Source: CBDEGR01 sp965237895
GTDB lineage: Bacteria > Acidobacteriota > Terriglobia > UBA7540 > JAPUME01
Direction of reading: 5' to 3'
Length of the DNA: 64,000 nucleotides
NCBI GenBank assembly: GCA_965237895.1
Contig: CBDEGR010000001.1
Location: forward strand, 62,001 to 126,000
Made by a program: the position numbers and the translations under genes
Notes under the pieces: model-generated
Databases searched by the model: none
What the model was told of the DNA's origin: nothing
What the model saw: only the letters and a program-made list of their open reading frames with translations
Shown: positions 25,376-36,956 of the stretch, in pieces
Layout of the letters: every line of letters begins with the position of its first letter
Numbering within the stretch: position 1 is the first letter of the stretch

Positions 25376-25452
25376 GACCCAGTAGCTCAGCAGGATAGAG
25401 CGACTGCCTCCTAAGCAGTAGGCCCCCGGTTCGAATCCGGGCTGGGTCACCA
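25376..25452 (+). tRNA. tRNA-Arg (anticodon CCU)
   Basis: A full cloverleaf with encoded CCA: acceptor GACCCAG pairs with CTGGGTC; D stem GCTC/GAGC; anticodon stem ACTGC/GCAGT with loop CTCCTAA, anticodon CCT at 25410-25412; T stem CCCGG/CCGGG around TTCGAAT; then ACCA. It reads AGG codons as arginine. tRNA-Arg(CCU) is a frequent integration site for tyrosine integrases, and here it stands between two integrase genes. Confidence 0.97.
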
Positions 25453-25500
25453 TTCTTTTCAACAATTTACGTTCCCCATGGAAAGTAGAATTGACCTTAC

Positions 25501-25519
25501 TGTAGTGAATATTGTAGTG
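25501..25519 (+). repeat. Direct repeat TGTAGTG x2 near the integrase relic
   Basis: TGTAGTG at 25501-25507 and 25513-25519, 47 bases beyond the end of the integrase relic and on the 3' side of the tRNA. They mirror the TTTTGGCACAG pair on the other side and may be arm-type sites of the lost integrase. Confidence 0.4.
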
Positions 25520-25565
25520 CATCCCCAACTCTTTTCGCAATCTTTAGCATCTCCGTCAGCCTGAA

Positions 25566-25769
25566 TTATTCCAGCTTCCCAACCGCCTCACGCTTGTGCT
25601 CCTCCGCGGGATGAACGTATCGCATGGTCATCTGAATACTGGTATGGCCGAGTAGAGCCGCCAAGGTAGGCAGGTCTATGCCCGCCATTGCTGCACGACT
25701 GGCAAAGGTATGGCGCAGATTATAAAGCCTGAAGTGCTCTCGGCTCCGGCCACTCCTGGCCCTCCATCG
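25566..25769 (-). pseudogene. C-terminal remnant of a second tyrosine integrase
   Basis: About 68 codons ending in TAA at 25566. They read RSREHFRLYNLRHTFASRAA, then TLAALLGHTSIQMTMRYVHP and EEHKREAVGKLE*. These carry the HxxR box (LRHTFASR), the LGH box and the catalytic Tyr (MRYVHP) of a tyrosine recombinase. An in-frame TAG at 25770-25772 closes it upstream and no N-terminal half is found, so it is a relic. It belongs to a different subfamily from the integrase on the other side of the tRNA. It lies 114 bases from the tRNA 3' end, where an integrase of a tRNA-inserted element is expected. Confidence 0.8.
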
Positions 25770-26010
25770 CTAAGATGCTGGAAGAGTCGGCTTGGGAATC
25801 GCCCACCGAGCCGTTCAGGGCCTTTCCAAAAACCCCTCCTGCTAGGTCCCAGAACACCGCCCGTAACTCACTGAGAAACCTACGGCCATTTCGGGCCACA
25901 CTTCTTTCCAGAAACATATGTTTTTCGATGACCCGCGTTGACTTTCCCTCGGGTGCAGAATAGGATAATCCCATCCATTTAGGATTGCTCCTCATGATTG
26001 GGAAGAAGAT

Positions 26011-26820
26011 TTGGTGAATCCATCGGCTGTCGGAGCGCAGGTGCGAATGTACAACACGGTGAAGCAGAAACTGATGGAAGGCAAGCCCGTGATTGGCGGC
26101 ACCATTACAATGTCAGACCCGAACATCTATTGCGCCATGGCCAACGCCGGTTTCGATTTCCTCTGGATCGAGATGCAGCACAGCCCGTTGACCTATAACG
26201 ACGTGGCCAAGATGATCTGGGCCTGTAAGGACGCTCCGGCCATTCCTTTCATTCGCGTGCCGGACGCCACCGAAGGCGACATCCAGAAAGCGACAGACAT
26301 CGGCGCTCTGGGTATCGTCGTTCCCATGGTTCACACCGTCGAAAAGGCTCAGGATGCCGTCAAGTATGCGAAGTACCCGCCCTTGGGGCGTCGCAGCCGG
26401 GGCGGTGGTCAATACGGTGCGCTGTGGGGGAGGGATTACCGTGAGACCTTCAACGACAACGTCATGATCGTCATCATGATTGAATCGCCCGACGGCGTTG
26501 CGATCGTGGATCAGATCGCCGCGGTTCCGGGCGTCGACGTGATCTTCGCCGCCAGCGGCGACCTGGGCAGCTTCACAGGATGGGAACGGAGCGACCCAAG
26601 GTACAAGGCGTTGGTTACCAAAATCCACGACGCGACTCTAAAAGCCGGCAAGAAGCTGGGTGGTCCTTCGGCTTGGGATGACCGCCACGGATTCAGTTTC
26701 TTCCAGGGCCCTAGCGAAGCGGGCCTCATCAAATCGGGAGCGCAGCTTGTGCTGGCCCCCGCTCAGGGTCCCGGCGGTGAGCAGGACCGTGATGTCGCTA
26801 CCGGGGATGAACCAAAATAG
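26011..26820 (+). CDS. HpcH/HpaI-family aldolase, apparently missing its signal peptide
   Basis: About 269 residues. The HpcH/HpaI (2,4-dihydroxyhept-2-ene-1,7-dioate aldolase) fold is clear: MSDPNIYCAMANAGFDFLWI, EMQHSPLTYNDVAKMIWACK, AIPFIRVPDATEGDIQKATD, GALGIVVPMVHTVEKAQDAV, MIVIMIESPDGVAIVDQIAA. The metal-binding Glu and Asp of the family (IESPDGV, AASGDLGSF) are present. Relatives of this subgroup usually carry an N-terminal signal segment before MYNTVKQKL. Here the frame begins with TTG/GTG only 12 codons before that point, next to the integration locus, so the 5' end was probably lost. It may be non-functional or cytoplasmic now. Confidence 0.8.
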   Translation: MVNPSAVGAQVRMYNTVKQKLMEGKPVIGGTITMSDPNIYCAMANAGFDFLWIEMQHSPLTYNDVAKMIWACKDAPAIPFIRVPDATEGDIQKATDIGALGIVVPMVHTVEKAQDAVKYAKYPPLGRRSRGGGQYGALWGRDYRETFNDNVMIVIMIESPDGVAIVDQIAAVPGVDVIFAASGDLGSFTGWERSDPRYKALVTKIHDATLKAGKKLGGPSAWDDRHGFSFFQGPSEAGLIKSGAQLVLAPAQGPGGEQDRDVATGDEPK

Positions 26821-27021
26821 GGTTCTTGCCCGCGTAAGACGAATCCTGTGTGTTGATCGGCTTGAGACTGAGCCAGCCGCTTCCCCTCTAAGTGATTGAA
26901 AGCCGTAGGGCGGGAACCCGAAGAATGCAACAGAACACCTATTCCGTTGCGTTCATTCCCCACTTGATGACTTGCCCCACGGTGGGGCTTAGGATAGTCA
27001 CAGGGGAGGGAAGGTTTCCCA

Positions 27022-27444
27022 ATGAACGATTTCTTATCACCAGACCTCCTCAAGTTTTTCCTACCCCTCGTTGGAGGAATCCTTGCCTGGTTTGTGAATG
27101 AAGGAAGGCGGCGGTCTTGGGAGGAGTCCCAGCGCAAAGAGGAACACTACAAATTATTGCTTCGCACCCTTCAAGGATTCTACGTTGCCACGCAGGATCG
27201 TGCACCCAAGGAGGCTTTTCTCGAACAGGTAAATCTATGCTGGCTGTACTGTCCTGATGGAGTAATTTAAAAGGCCCACGTGGTTCTTTCCACTGTACAT
27301 ACTGGAGCTAAGTGTAGTGATGTAGAAAAAGAGAATGCTGCTGGCGAAGTCACCGCCGCCTTCCGCCAAGACTAGCGCTCTAGAAAGATCGTAAGACGAA
27401 CACGGTTGTCTGCCTCTGACTTTAAGCGCCTGATCGCAACCTGA
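27022..27444 (+). pseudogene. Small membrane-anchored protein broken by two stops
   Basis: The frame starts MNDFLSPDLLKFFLPLVGGI (one membrane helix), continues WEESQRKEEHYKLLLRTLQG, and meets TAA at 27268-27270. The same frame continues with coding-like sequence KAHVVLSTVHTGAKCSDVEK, a TAG at about 27373, then RSRKIVRRTRLSASDFKRL to TGA at 27442. Two in-frame stops in an otherwise consistent reading frame of ~140 codons mark a pseudogene. Family unknown. The 202 bases after the aldolase and the 204 bases to the ThuA gene hold nothing recognised. Confidence 0.6.
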
Positions 27445-27648
27445 ACGGACATACGGTAATAACCGAGATTTTCGTGCCAGAGGACCCAGTCGATCGGAAT
27501 CCAAGAAGGCAGCGGAACAATCCATTGAGAAATTGCGAAAGCTCTTCAGTCGCAGGATGAGATGAATCGCCGCCTCGAAATAGGCGATAGAATAGGTTCC
27601 AAAACACTTTCTCGCGGAACAAGCGATTCGTCGGAATAACGAACGGGT

Positions 27649-28407
27649 CTAGGTATGTTGAGCACACCATAGAACGGCGTTGGCGATGACCTTGCGCGGA
27701 ATGGGTTGAAAGTAGATGGGATAGGTTTCGTGGCCGGGGCGGAAATAGAACACGCGGCCTTTGCCGACGGTCCAGACCATGCCGCTGCGGAATTGCTCGC
27801 CGGTTTTCCAGTAACCGAAGAATATCACCTTCTCAGGCGGAGGGACCTGGAGCGGTTCGTTATACATCTCGGTCTCGGGAATGATGAAGTCCTCGATTCC
27901 TGTTGCAATGGGATGAGAAGGCGCAACGACCCGCAGGGTTTCCTCGCCGGCGTCGTGCCGCCAGTTCCCCACGTCGCCGGGCGCATCCAGAAGAGTCTTG
28001 AGGATCTTGGACCAATGAGAGGAGTGGATGGCGATAAATCCTAATTTACCCTCCTTAACGCGCCGCAGAACCTCTGCGACGCGGTCGAAATGAATGTCCT
28101 GATGTTTCAAGTGGCCCCACCAGACAAGGACATCCGTCTCATCGAGCACCTCATTGCTTAGGCCTTGATCGGGGTCGTTGATGGAGGCGGTACGGACGCT
28201 CATCCCGGGCTGCATCTTAAGATATTCCGCAATCGCGCCGCTGATCCCTTTGGGATAGACCTCTTTCGGTTCCGTCAACTCGGACCAGCAGAGGACGCGC
28301 ACATTGGAGTCGGTTGCGCGCGCCGTAATCGAATCTTTCTGCTCTCCGAGCGTCGCGGCTGCAACCACGCCAAGGGCGGTTTTCCTGAGGAAAGCTCTGC
28401 GTTTCAT
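27649..28407 (-). CDS. ThuA-like trehalose-utilisation domain protein, Tat-exported
   Basis: 252 residues with a twin-arginine signal, MKRRAFLRKTALGVVAAATL. The mature protein is the ThuA/GATase-like fold: VRVLCWSELTEPKEVYPKGI, ETDVLVWWGHLKHQDIHFDR, GFIAIHSSHWSKILKTLL, then GRVFYFRPGHETYPIYFQ near the C-terminus. ThuA proteins are linked to trehalose or other sugar metabolism; the exact reaction is unclear. The Tat signal implies folding before export. It stands alone. Confidence 0.85.
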   Translation of the reverse strand: MKRRAFLRKTALGVVAAATLGEQKDSITARATDSNVRVLCWSELTEPKEVYPKGISGAIAEYLKMQPGMSVRTASINDPDQGLSNEVLDETDVLVWWGHLKHQDIHFDRVAEVLRRVKEGKLGFIAIHSSHWSKILKTLLDAPGDVGNWRHDAGEETLRVVAPSHPIATGIEDFIIPETEMYNEPLQVPPPEKVIFFGYWKTGEQFRSGMVWTVGKGRVFYFRPGHETYPIYFQPIPRKVIANAVLWCAQHT

Positions 28408-28964
28408 TTGTACTCCTCAATGATGAATGAAGAAGGTGGCTTCTTGGTGGCCGCCATTCTACACCCTGATTCCCTTAGCCGGAATTAGTTTTTTGACCCT
28501 CCAGCACTCGTGAGTATATACCCATTGGCCTCCAACTGAGCCCTTCCAGCTCAGTTCTTCTCTCTGGGGGCTCCGAGCGGTCCTCGCCGGGTCCTGAAAA
28601 CCCGTCGTCTTGGCTTCCAAAACCAGCTTTTTCAGACACCTCTCCATCCTGGGGGATATCGGAATCGTTTTCTTGGGTGCTGCCGCGGCCTGAGCTATCC
28701 CGACAGAAGCGGCAGCCCATCTATATCCGCCCTGCCTCGCGGTGATCCCGGAAACAGCCTGCCAGCCGCTTCACAATCTCCGTGCGCTTCTCCCCTTCTC
28801 GCAACAACAGACCCCCCGCATCCGAATTGATCTGTCCCCCTTCAAATGCTGCTTAGGGGGTGTTCTTTTTTACCCCCCTAAAATTGCCCCTCTGAAACCC
28901 TTGATTTTACTGACCCCAAAAATGCAATTTACCTGTTCTCAAATAGACATCTAAAAGAGAACAC
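28408..28964. other. Intergenic with hairpins, no gene
   Basis: Nearly 560 bases. Two minus-strand frames (about 28459-28720) are Ser/Arg-rich and not recognised. At 28853-28881 TTAGGGGGT and ACCCCCCTAA can form a hairpin around a T-rich loop. At 28934-28963 an inverted repeat TGTTCTC...GAGAACA flanks AGACATCT, touching the stop of the next gene. No tRNA or clear promoter. Confidence 0.4.
28934..28963. repeat. Palindrome TGTTCTC...GAGAACA
   Basis: TGTTCTC (28934-28940) and GAGAACA (28957-28963) are exact inverted repeats around an inner AGACATCT near-palindrome. It sits two bases from the stop of the recombinase-like gene. It could be an element terminus or a recombination or regulatory site. 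Confidence 0.45.
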
Positions 28965-29300
28965 CTAAAGACGAGATATTCGGAAGTTAGAGATTGTAGA
29001 ACTGAACTTTGACTTCCTTACATTCGCTATTTGTTCTTCTCTTTCCCTCATTCGCTTGATGACACTCCAGGCGCTCCCATTTGAGAATGTCTTGTTACGG
29101 TGAGTCTTGATACCAGAACGATTCAAGAGTTGTGCAATTCGTCGGTAACCCATTCCCTCTGACTCATGCAGATATGTGATGAGTTTATGAATCGCTATCT
29201 GTCTCTTGGAGACGCCATTGCCTTCGTAGGTAAGATTGTTGGATTGGTGGTGAAGAGTGAACTCTATGTAGACGGTGCCTTCAATTAATGCACCATTCAA
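28965..29300 (-). CDS. Recombinase-like helix-turn-helix protein
   Basis: 111 residues starting at TTG (29300), two bases after the glmS stop. After a beta segment (EGTVYIEFTLHHQSNNLTYE), residues about 35-90 read ITYLHESEGMGYRRIAQLLN, RSGIKTHRNKTFSNGSAWSV and IKRMREREEQI. This matches the DNA-binding 'recombinase' domain that follows the catalytic domain in serine recombinases; no serine catalytic domain is present. Similar short stand-alone proteins occur in many bacteria. It may be functional or a relic. No start codon better than TTG is available. Confidence 0.55.
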   Translation of the reverse strand: MNGALIEGTVYIEFTLHHQSNNLTYEGNGVSKRQIAIHKLITYLHESEGMGYRRIAQLLNRSGIKTHRNKTFSNGSAWSVIKRMREREEQIANVRKSKFSSTISNFRISRL

Positions 29301-29302
29301 AT

Positions 29303-31129
29303 CTACTCCACAGTAACGCTCTTGGCCAGGTTGCGGGGCTTGTCGATTTCGCAGCCGCGGCGGGCGGCGCAGTAGTAGGCGAACAACTGCAAGGGGACCA
29401 CGGTGAGCAGCGGCGAGAGCAGGTCCAGGGTCTCGGGCACTTCGATGATGTCATCGGCGAGCTTGTCGATGCCGTCGGCGCCGGCCGAGGTAACGGCGAT
29501 GACCTTGCCTTCGCGCGCTTTGATCTGCTGAATATTGCTGATGGTTTTCTGGTAGGAGTCGTCGTTGGGCGCCAGCGCCAGGGTGGGGAATTGCGGGTCG
29601 ATCAAGGCGATGGGGCCGTGCTTCATTTCGCCGCCGGCGTAGCCTTCGGCGTGGATGTAGGAGATCTCCTTCAGCTTCAACGCCCCTTCGAGCGCCACCG
29701 GATACTGAAACTTCCGTCCGATATAGAGAAAGTGATTGTGCTCAAAATAGCTGTCGGCCAACGCTCGGATTTCGTCCGTCTTCTCAAGTACCTTGCGCAT
29801 CAGGTCGGGAATTTTCTCCAAACTGCGAATCAGCTTGGCGCCGTCCGAATCCGATAGGTTCTGGGCCCGGCCCAGCCAGAGGGCGATGAGCAGCAGGCCG
29901 GTTAGTTGAGTAGTGAACGATTTGGTCGAAGCGACGCTGATCTCCATTCCGGCGTGGGTGAAAACGCCGGCGTCGGACTCGTGGGCAATTGAGCTGCCGA
30001 CCACGTTCACCAGGCCCAATACCAGCGCGCCTTTTCGCTTCGCCTCGCGCAGCGCGGCCAGCGTATCGGCCGTCTCGCCCGACTGGCTGATGGCAAGCAC
30101 GGCCGTCCGGGCCGGCAGATTCATCTTCCGATAGCGGAATTCCGAGGCCAACTCGTTCTCCACCGTCAGGTCCGTCAGGGTCTCGAAGACGTAGCGCCCG
30201 TAGAGTCCGGCGTAGTGGCTGGTGCCGCAGGAGATGATGATCAGGTGCCGCGCCGCGCGCAGGCGGTCGGCCACCGGTTCCAAGCCTCCGAGCTTGGCGA
30301 CGGCCTCCGAGCGGTCCAGCCTGCCGCGCAGGGTATTCTCGACAGCTTCGGGCTGCTCGAAGATCTCCTTCAGCATATAGTGTGGGAAGTCCTGTTTTTC
30401 AGCGGCCTCGAGGTCCACATCAATGGTTTCCACTGGGTGGTTGACCGGCTTGTTTTCGAGCGTGGTGACCCAGACATCTCCGGTGCGAAGCACGGCCACT
30501 TCATTGTCTTCCAAATAAACCACCCGGCGGGTGTGGTGCGCCAGAGCGGAAACGTCGGAGGCGGCGAACGATTCGTCCTCGCCGATTCCCAAAATCATCG
30601 AGCTGCCGCGCCGCGCGACGACGATTTCTTGCGCATGCGAGGCGTGCAAAACCGCAATCCCGAGGGTGCCTTCCACCGCCGAGAGCGCCTTCTGCACGGC
30701 GGCTTCGAGATTGCCTTCGTAATGCTCCTCCACCAAGTGGGAGAGCACTTCCGTATCGGTTTCCGAATCGAACCTGTGGCCCTTCTCCTGAAGGCGTTTC
30801 TTCAGGCGCGCGTAGTTTTCAATGATGCCGTTGTGAACGACGAAGAGCGAATTCTTGCAGTCGCTGTGCGGATGGGCGTTCGCTTCCGACAGCTTGCCGT
30901 GCGTGGCCCAGCGCGTGTGGGCGATGCCGGCGTTTCCGTTCAGCTTCTTTCCGCGGAGCTTCTCTTCCAGCCGGATGACTTTCCCCACGGATTTCAGAAC
31001 ATAGGGACCTGAGTCTTCGATGAGGGCCACGCCGCTCGAGTCGTACCCGCGATACTCGAGTCTTTTCAGCCCCTCGATCAGAATGGGCAGGGCGGGGCGT
31101 TTTCCGATGGTTGCGACGATGCCACACAT
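29303..31129 (-). CDS. glmS: Glutamine-fructose-6-phosphate aminotransferase
   Basis: 608 residues beginning MCGIVATIGKR, so Cys1 is exposed after Met removal; an upstream 10-codon extension in the frame was not used for that reason. It makes glucosamine-6-phosphate from fructose-6-phosphate and glutamine, the entry to peptidoglycan and LPS sugars. Domains: N-terminal glutaminase (residues 1-220, with GNAGIAHTRWATHG), two SIS isomerase domains (HLIIISCGTSHYAGL, and VALEGALKLKEISYIHAEGY), and the conserved end KPRNLAKSVTVE. A possible -10 (TATAGT) lies just upstream; no strong -35. Confidence 0.97.
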   Translation of the reverse strand: MCGIVATIGKRPALPILIEGLKRLEYRGYDSSGVALIEDSGPYVLKSVGKVIRLEEKLRGKKLNGNAGIAHTRWATHGKLSEANAHPHSDCKNSLFVVHNGIIENYARLKKRLQEKGHRFDSETDTEVLSHLVEEHYEGNLEAAVQKALSAVEGTLGIAVLHASHAQEIVVARRGSSMILGIGEDESFAASDVSALAHHTRRVVYLEDNEVAVLRTGDVWVTTLENKPVNHPVETIDVDLEAAEKQDFPHYMLKEIFEQPEAVENTLRGRLDRSEAVAKLGGLEPVADRLRAARHLIIISCGTSHYAGLYGRYVFETLTDLTVENELASEFRYRKMNLPARTAVLAISQSGETADTLAALREAKRKGALVLGLVNVVGSSIAHESDAGVFTHAGMEISVASTKSFTTQLTGLLLIALWLGRAQNLSDSDGAKLIRSLEKIPDLMRKVLEKTDEIRALADSYFEHNHFLYIGRKFQYPVALEGALKLKEISYIHAEGYAGGEMKHGPIALIDPQFPTLALAPNDDSYQKTISNIQQIKAREGKVIAVTSAGADGIDKLADDIIEVPETLDLLSPLLTVVPLQLFAYYCAARRGCEIDKPRNLAKSVTVE

Positions 31130-31254
31130 AATGTGCTCCCGGAGAGCTGTGCCCCTCACTATAGTTAAAATTTCTGCCTAGGAGGGAGAAAAGGTTAGTC
31201 GGTCCGGCAGTCTTCGCGCAACTGCTTCATTTCAAATGCATTGCAGTACTTTGC

Positions 31255-31283
31255 TTGACCCCTGCCGAACCGGCTCGTAGAAT
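31255..31283 (+). promoter_or_regulatory. Sigma-70-type promoter for secA
   Basis: TTGACC at 31255-31260 and TAGAAT at 31278-31283 with a 17-base spacer, 35 bases before the secA start codon. Good fit to the vegetative consensus. Confidence 0.75.
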
Positions 31284-31317
31284 CAAATATCATAGAGGTG
31301 TAAATGGGCTGCCAAAT

Positions 31318-34425
<3,108 letters not shown>

Positions 34426-34457
34426 AACCCTCAGATTTCCCTTCTAATTTTCCCTTA

Positions 34458-34943
34458 CTATTCCCTTTTGTAAGGCGAATCGTCGGCGGTGGCGGCGCGG
34501 TCTTCTTGGGTGGCGCGCCGCACGCCCGATTCATCGGTAAAGAAAATTCGGCAGCCGGTGCGCTTATAGGTGAGAGGCTGCGCGGTAAGGGTGTAGCTCG
34601 TAATCTCTCTTTTTTCGTCGGGCGGGCCGGGTGTGAATGTGAACCGGTAGCCCCTCATCGTGCCAGCAGCAAGCAAGTCGCCGATCAGGTCGGCCCGCTC
34701 GGGCGAGGGCTTGCTTCCTTCCTTCGGAAGGCCCAGCCATTTGAGCTTGGCCGCGTACCCCTGCTTATACGTGGTGGCATAGGTAAGCTGAGCCGCGTAA
34801 ATGGCGCGAACGCTGCCCGCCGCCGACGATTGAGGGTGATGTATCGAAGAGTGGAAACCGAAGCGGCTAATAATGACGGCAACGACGAAGGCGGCCCTCA
34901 AACCCACCATGAAGAGCACCGTCCTGGTCTCGTTCCTTTGCAC
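34458..34943 (-). CDS. Type IV pilin-like (pseudopilin) protein
   Basis: 161 residues. An N-terminal hydrophobic helix (TVLFMVGLRAAFVVAVIISR) precedes SAAGSVRAIYAAQLTYATTY and the globular part with AGTMRGYRFTFTPGPPDEKR, then RIFFTDESGVRRATQEDR. This SxVRxIxxAxxxYxxTY plus FFTDxSGVIR pattern is that of soluble/pilin-like secretion proteins that are abundant in Acidobacteriota. The prepilin cleavage site (G followed by FTLIE) is not evident, so it is not a normal processed pilin. Function unclear. Confidence 0.6.
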   Translation of the reverse strand: MQRNETRTVLFMVGLRAAFVVAVIISRFGFHSSIHHPQSSAAGSVRAIYAAQLTYATTYKQGYAAKLKWLGLPKEGSKPSPERADLIGDLLAAGTMRGYRFTFTPGPPDEKREITSYTLTAQPLTYKRTGCRIFFTDESGVRRATQEDRAATADDSPYKRE

Positions 34944-35124
34944 CTATCGCGCTGCATCCGACGAGGAATTGAACCAGTATGCTGGCTATTGGGAGTCGGA
35001 GAGCGGGCAGTGGCTGAATCGGATCACCAGCGAGGTGTGGTTCGAAGCCATGTCCGCCGCCGGACGCGAAGCCGGAAAGCGCATCGCCGAGATCAACTCC
35101 AAGAAATCCATGACCCGTTTGTAA
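34873..35124 (+). pseudogene. C-terminal fragment of a DUF2059-like protein
   Basis: On the plus strand, overlapping the pilin-like gene's 5' end. The last ~55 residues (ASDEELNQYAGYWESESGQW, then TSEVWFEAMSAAGREAGKRI) resemble the C-terminal helix-hairpin of DUF2059-type proteins (DEELxxYxxFxxSxxG). The first ~25 residues do not. There is no room for the N-terminal part, so I regard it as a relic. Confidence 0.35.
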
Positions 35125-35182
35125 ATTCGGAAAAGAGTAAGATTTTTCGCCGGGCAGCTCCTCTCCCAGAGGCCGCCCGGAA

Positions 35183-36040
35183 CTATCCTGCCGGCGCTTG
35201 GTTTCCCTCGCAAAAGTTCAAGAACTCTTCCAGCCGTTTCAGATAATCTTTCCGTTCCAGCATGTAGAGCCCGTCGTGGGCGGCGCCTTCGACCGGATAG
35301 AAGAATTTCGGCTCCAGGGAGGCCTCGAAGAGCTGCGAAGCCATGACGTAGGGCACCACGGCGTCTTCGGTTCCGTGCATGATGAGCACGGGCGCGGCGA
35401 GGCGCGCAATCTTGGCAAGATTATTAAAACGCGTCTTGGCGAAGTATTCGAGGTAGGGGATGAGGAGCATCCGGCGGCCCATCTCCAAGGCGCTGGTGAA
35501 GGTGCCGGCCAGGATCAGCCCGCCCAAAGGTTTTCGCACCCCCAGGTCGAGCGCCACGGCCCCGCCGAGCGAGTTACCGTAAATAATGATGCGGGACGGG
35601 TCGAACTTCTTTTCCTCCGTCAGGTAACGGTACGCTGCGTCGGCGTCGCGATAGAGACCGGCCTCGTCGGGCGAACCCCCGCTCCGCCCGTAGCCGCGAT
35701 AATCGATGGCCAGGATGTTGGTTCTCAGTTGAGAGAGGACTGAGAAGTGGTCGAGCCGGTCGGTGAGGTTGCCGGCGTTGCCGTGAAAAAAGAGCAGGAC
35801 GGAGGAGCTTTCAGTTTTTTCGAGAAACCAACTGTGGAGGCGGACGTTGTCGGCGGTTTCAAGGTACACGTCCTGAAGCTCAAGCCCGTACTCCGCCGGG
35901 TCGCCGAATCCTTCGGGGAAGGGGGTCGGAAAGTAGACGAGGCGGTCCTCGAAGAGGCGTATTCCGAATCCCGCCAAGATCACTCCAGCGGCGACGGCCA
36001 AGAATAGGTGCATCACGCGTTGTCGAAGAGGAAGTTTCAT
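35183..36040 (-). CDS. Membrane-anchored alpha/beta hydrolase (BEM46/YfhR-like)
   Basis: 285 residues. An N-terminal helix (HLFLAVAAGVILAGFGIRL) anchors it; the rest is an alpha/beta hydrolase. Oxyanion region LLFFHGNAGNLTDRL, nucleophile elbow IIYGNSLGGAVALDLG (Ser), acid in MHGTEDAVVPYVMA (Asp) and base His in EGAAHDGLYMLE give a full Ser-Asp-His triad. YfhR/BEM46 relatives are esterase- or peptidase-like with unknown natural substrates. It is transcribed on the minus strand alone. Confidence 0.85.
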   Translation of the reverse strand: MKLPLRQRVMHLFLAVAAGVILAGFGIRLFEDRLVYFPTPFPEGFGDPAEYGLELQDVYLETADNVRLHSWFLEKTESSSVLLFFHGNAGNLTDRLDHFSVLSQLRTNILAIDYRGYGRSGGSPDEAGLYRDADAAYRYLTEEKKFDPSRIIIYGNSLGGAVALDLGVRKPLGGLILAGTFTSALEMGRRMLLIPYLEYFAKTRFNNLAKIARLAAPVLIMHGTEDAVVPYVMASQLFEASLEPKFFYPVEGAAHDGLYMLERKDYLKRLEEFLNFCEGNQAPAG

Positions 36041-36212
36041 TGCCCCTCCCCCAGCCCTTACCTATTCACCCCTTAGATATGCAAATGCCCTTATATATTA
36101 ATGTATGTATGATGTTGGGACTCAATCGAACCGTTCCAACTGTTCGTCTCCTACAACCGAGTACAGCGGGAGCGACCAAGAGTTTGCTTCCTGTGGCGCT
36201 TATCTGGACTCG

Positions 36213-36956
36213 TTATTGATTGATCATACTTGCCAGGCAGCCTGCGCCGAAGCCGTTGTCGATGTTGACCACAGCCACATTGGGAGCGCAACTGTTGAGC
36301 ATGGCGAGCAGCGCGGCCAGCCCCTGGAAGCTCGACCCGTAGCCGATGCTGGTCGGCACGGCAATGACGGGCACTCCTACCAGCCCGGCCACCACCGATG
36401 GCAGCGCCCCTTCCATTCCCGCTGCGCAGATGACGGCGCGCGCTCTCTGGAGCGCGGGTACGTGTTTGAGAAGCCGATGCAGCCCGGCGACACCCACATC
36501 GTAGATCGCCTCAGCTTTGTGGCCCATGATGCCGGCCGTCACCAGCGCTTCTTCTGCCACGGGAATGTCCGCCGTCCCGGCCGAGACCACCAGGATGGTT
36601 CCCCGTCCGCGCACGGTCTTATCGAGTTGAACCGTGATCGCCCCCGACAAGGCATGGAATTCTGCCTTGCGCGTGAGCTTTTTGATGTGGGTGTAGAGCT
36701 GCTTCGTGCCGCGCGTGATCAGGATATTATGTTTCCGGACGAGCATTTTGCGAACAATTTGAACCACGTGCTCGGGCGTTTTGCCCTGGCCGAAGATCAC
36801 CTCCGGGTAGCCTTGTCGCAGTTGGCGGTGGTGGTCGATCTTCACAAAGCCGAGGTCTTCGAAGGGAAGTTGACGAAGCCGTTCCACCGCGTTTTCGACG
36901 CTTACGCGTCCGGCTTTCACTTGCTTCAGCAGTTTCGATAGATTGTTTCGGTCCAT
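36213..36956 (-). CDS. larB: Nickel-pincer cofactor biosynthesis protein LarB
   Basis: 247 residues. The C-terminal half has the AIR-carboxylase-like fold: TILVVSAGTADIPVAEEALV, GHKAEAIYDVGVAGLHRLLK, VICAAGMEGALPSVVAGLVG, VPVIAVPTSIGYGSSFQGLA, then AVVNIDNGFGAGCLA. The short N-terminal domain (VSVENAVERLRQLPFEDLGF, then HRQLRQGYPEVIFGQGKTPE) is also typical of LarB. LarB carboxylates and hydrolyses nicotinic acid adenine dinucleotide in the first step of the nickel pincer cofactor of lactate racemase. larA, larC and larE are not in this window. Confidence 0.93.
   Translation of the reverse strand: MDRNNLSKLLKQVKAGRVSVENAVERLRQLPFEDLGFVKIDHHRQLRQGYPEVIFGQGKTPEHVVQIVRKMLVRKHNILITRGTKQLYTHIKKLTRKAEFHALSGAITVQLDKTVRGRGTILVVSAGTADIPVAEEALVTAGIMGHKAEAIYDVGVAGLHRLLKHVPALQRARAVICAAGMEGALPSVVAGLVGVPVIAVPTSIGYGSSFQGLAALLAMLNSCAPNVAVVNIDNGFGAGCLASMINQ

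Noticed and set aside
25319..25486. CCATGGAAA on both sides of tRNA-Arg
   Set aside because: A 9-base word found twice; too short to call an attachment site without an empty-site comparison.
25720..25995. 91-codon minus-strand frame
   Set aside because: Its 3' part overlaps the integrase remnant in another frame and the rest has no recognisable family; probably chance or remnant sequence.
28459..28720. Minus-strand frames in the ThuA upstream gap
   Set aside because: Low-complexity, Ser/Arg-rich, no start signal.
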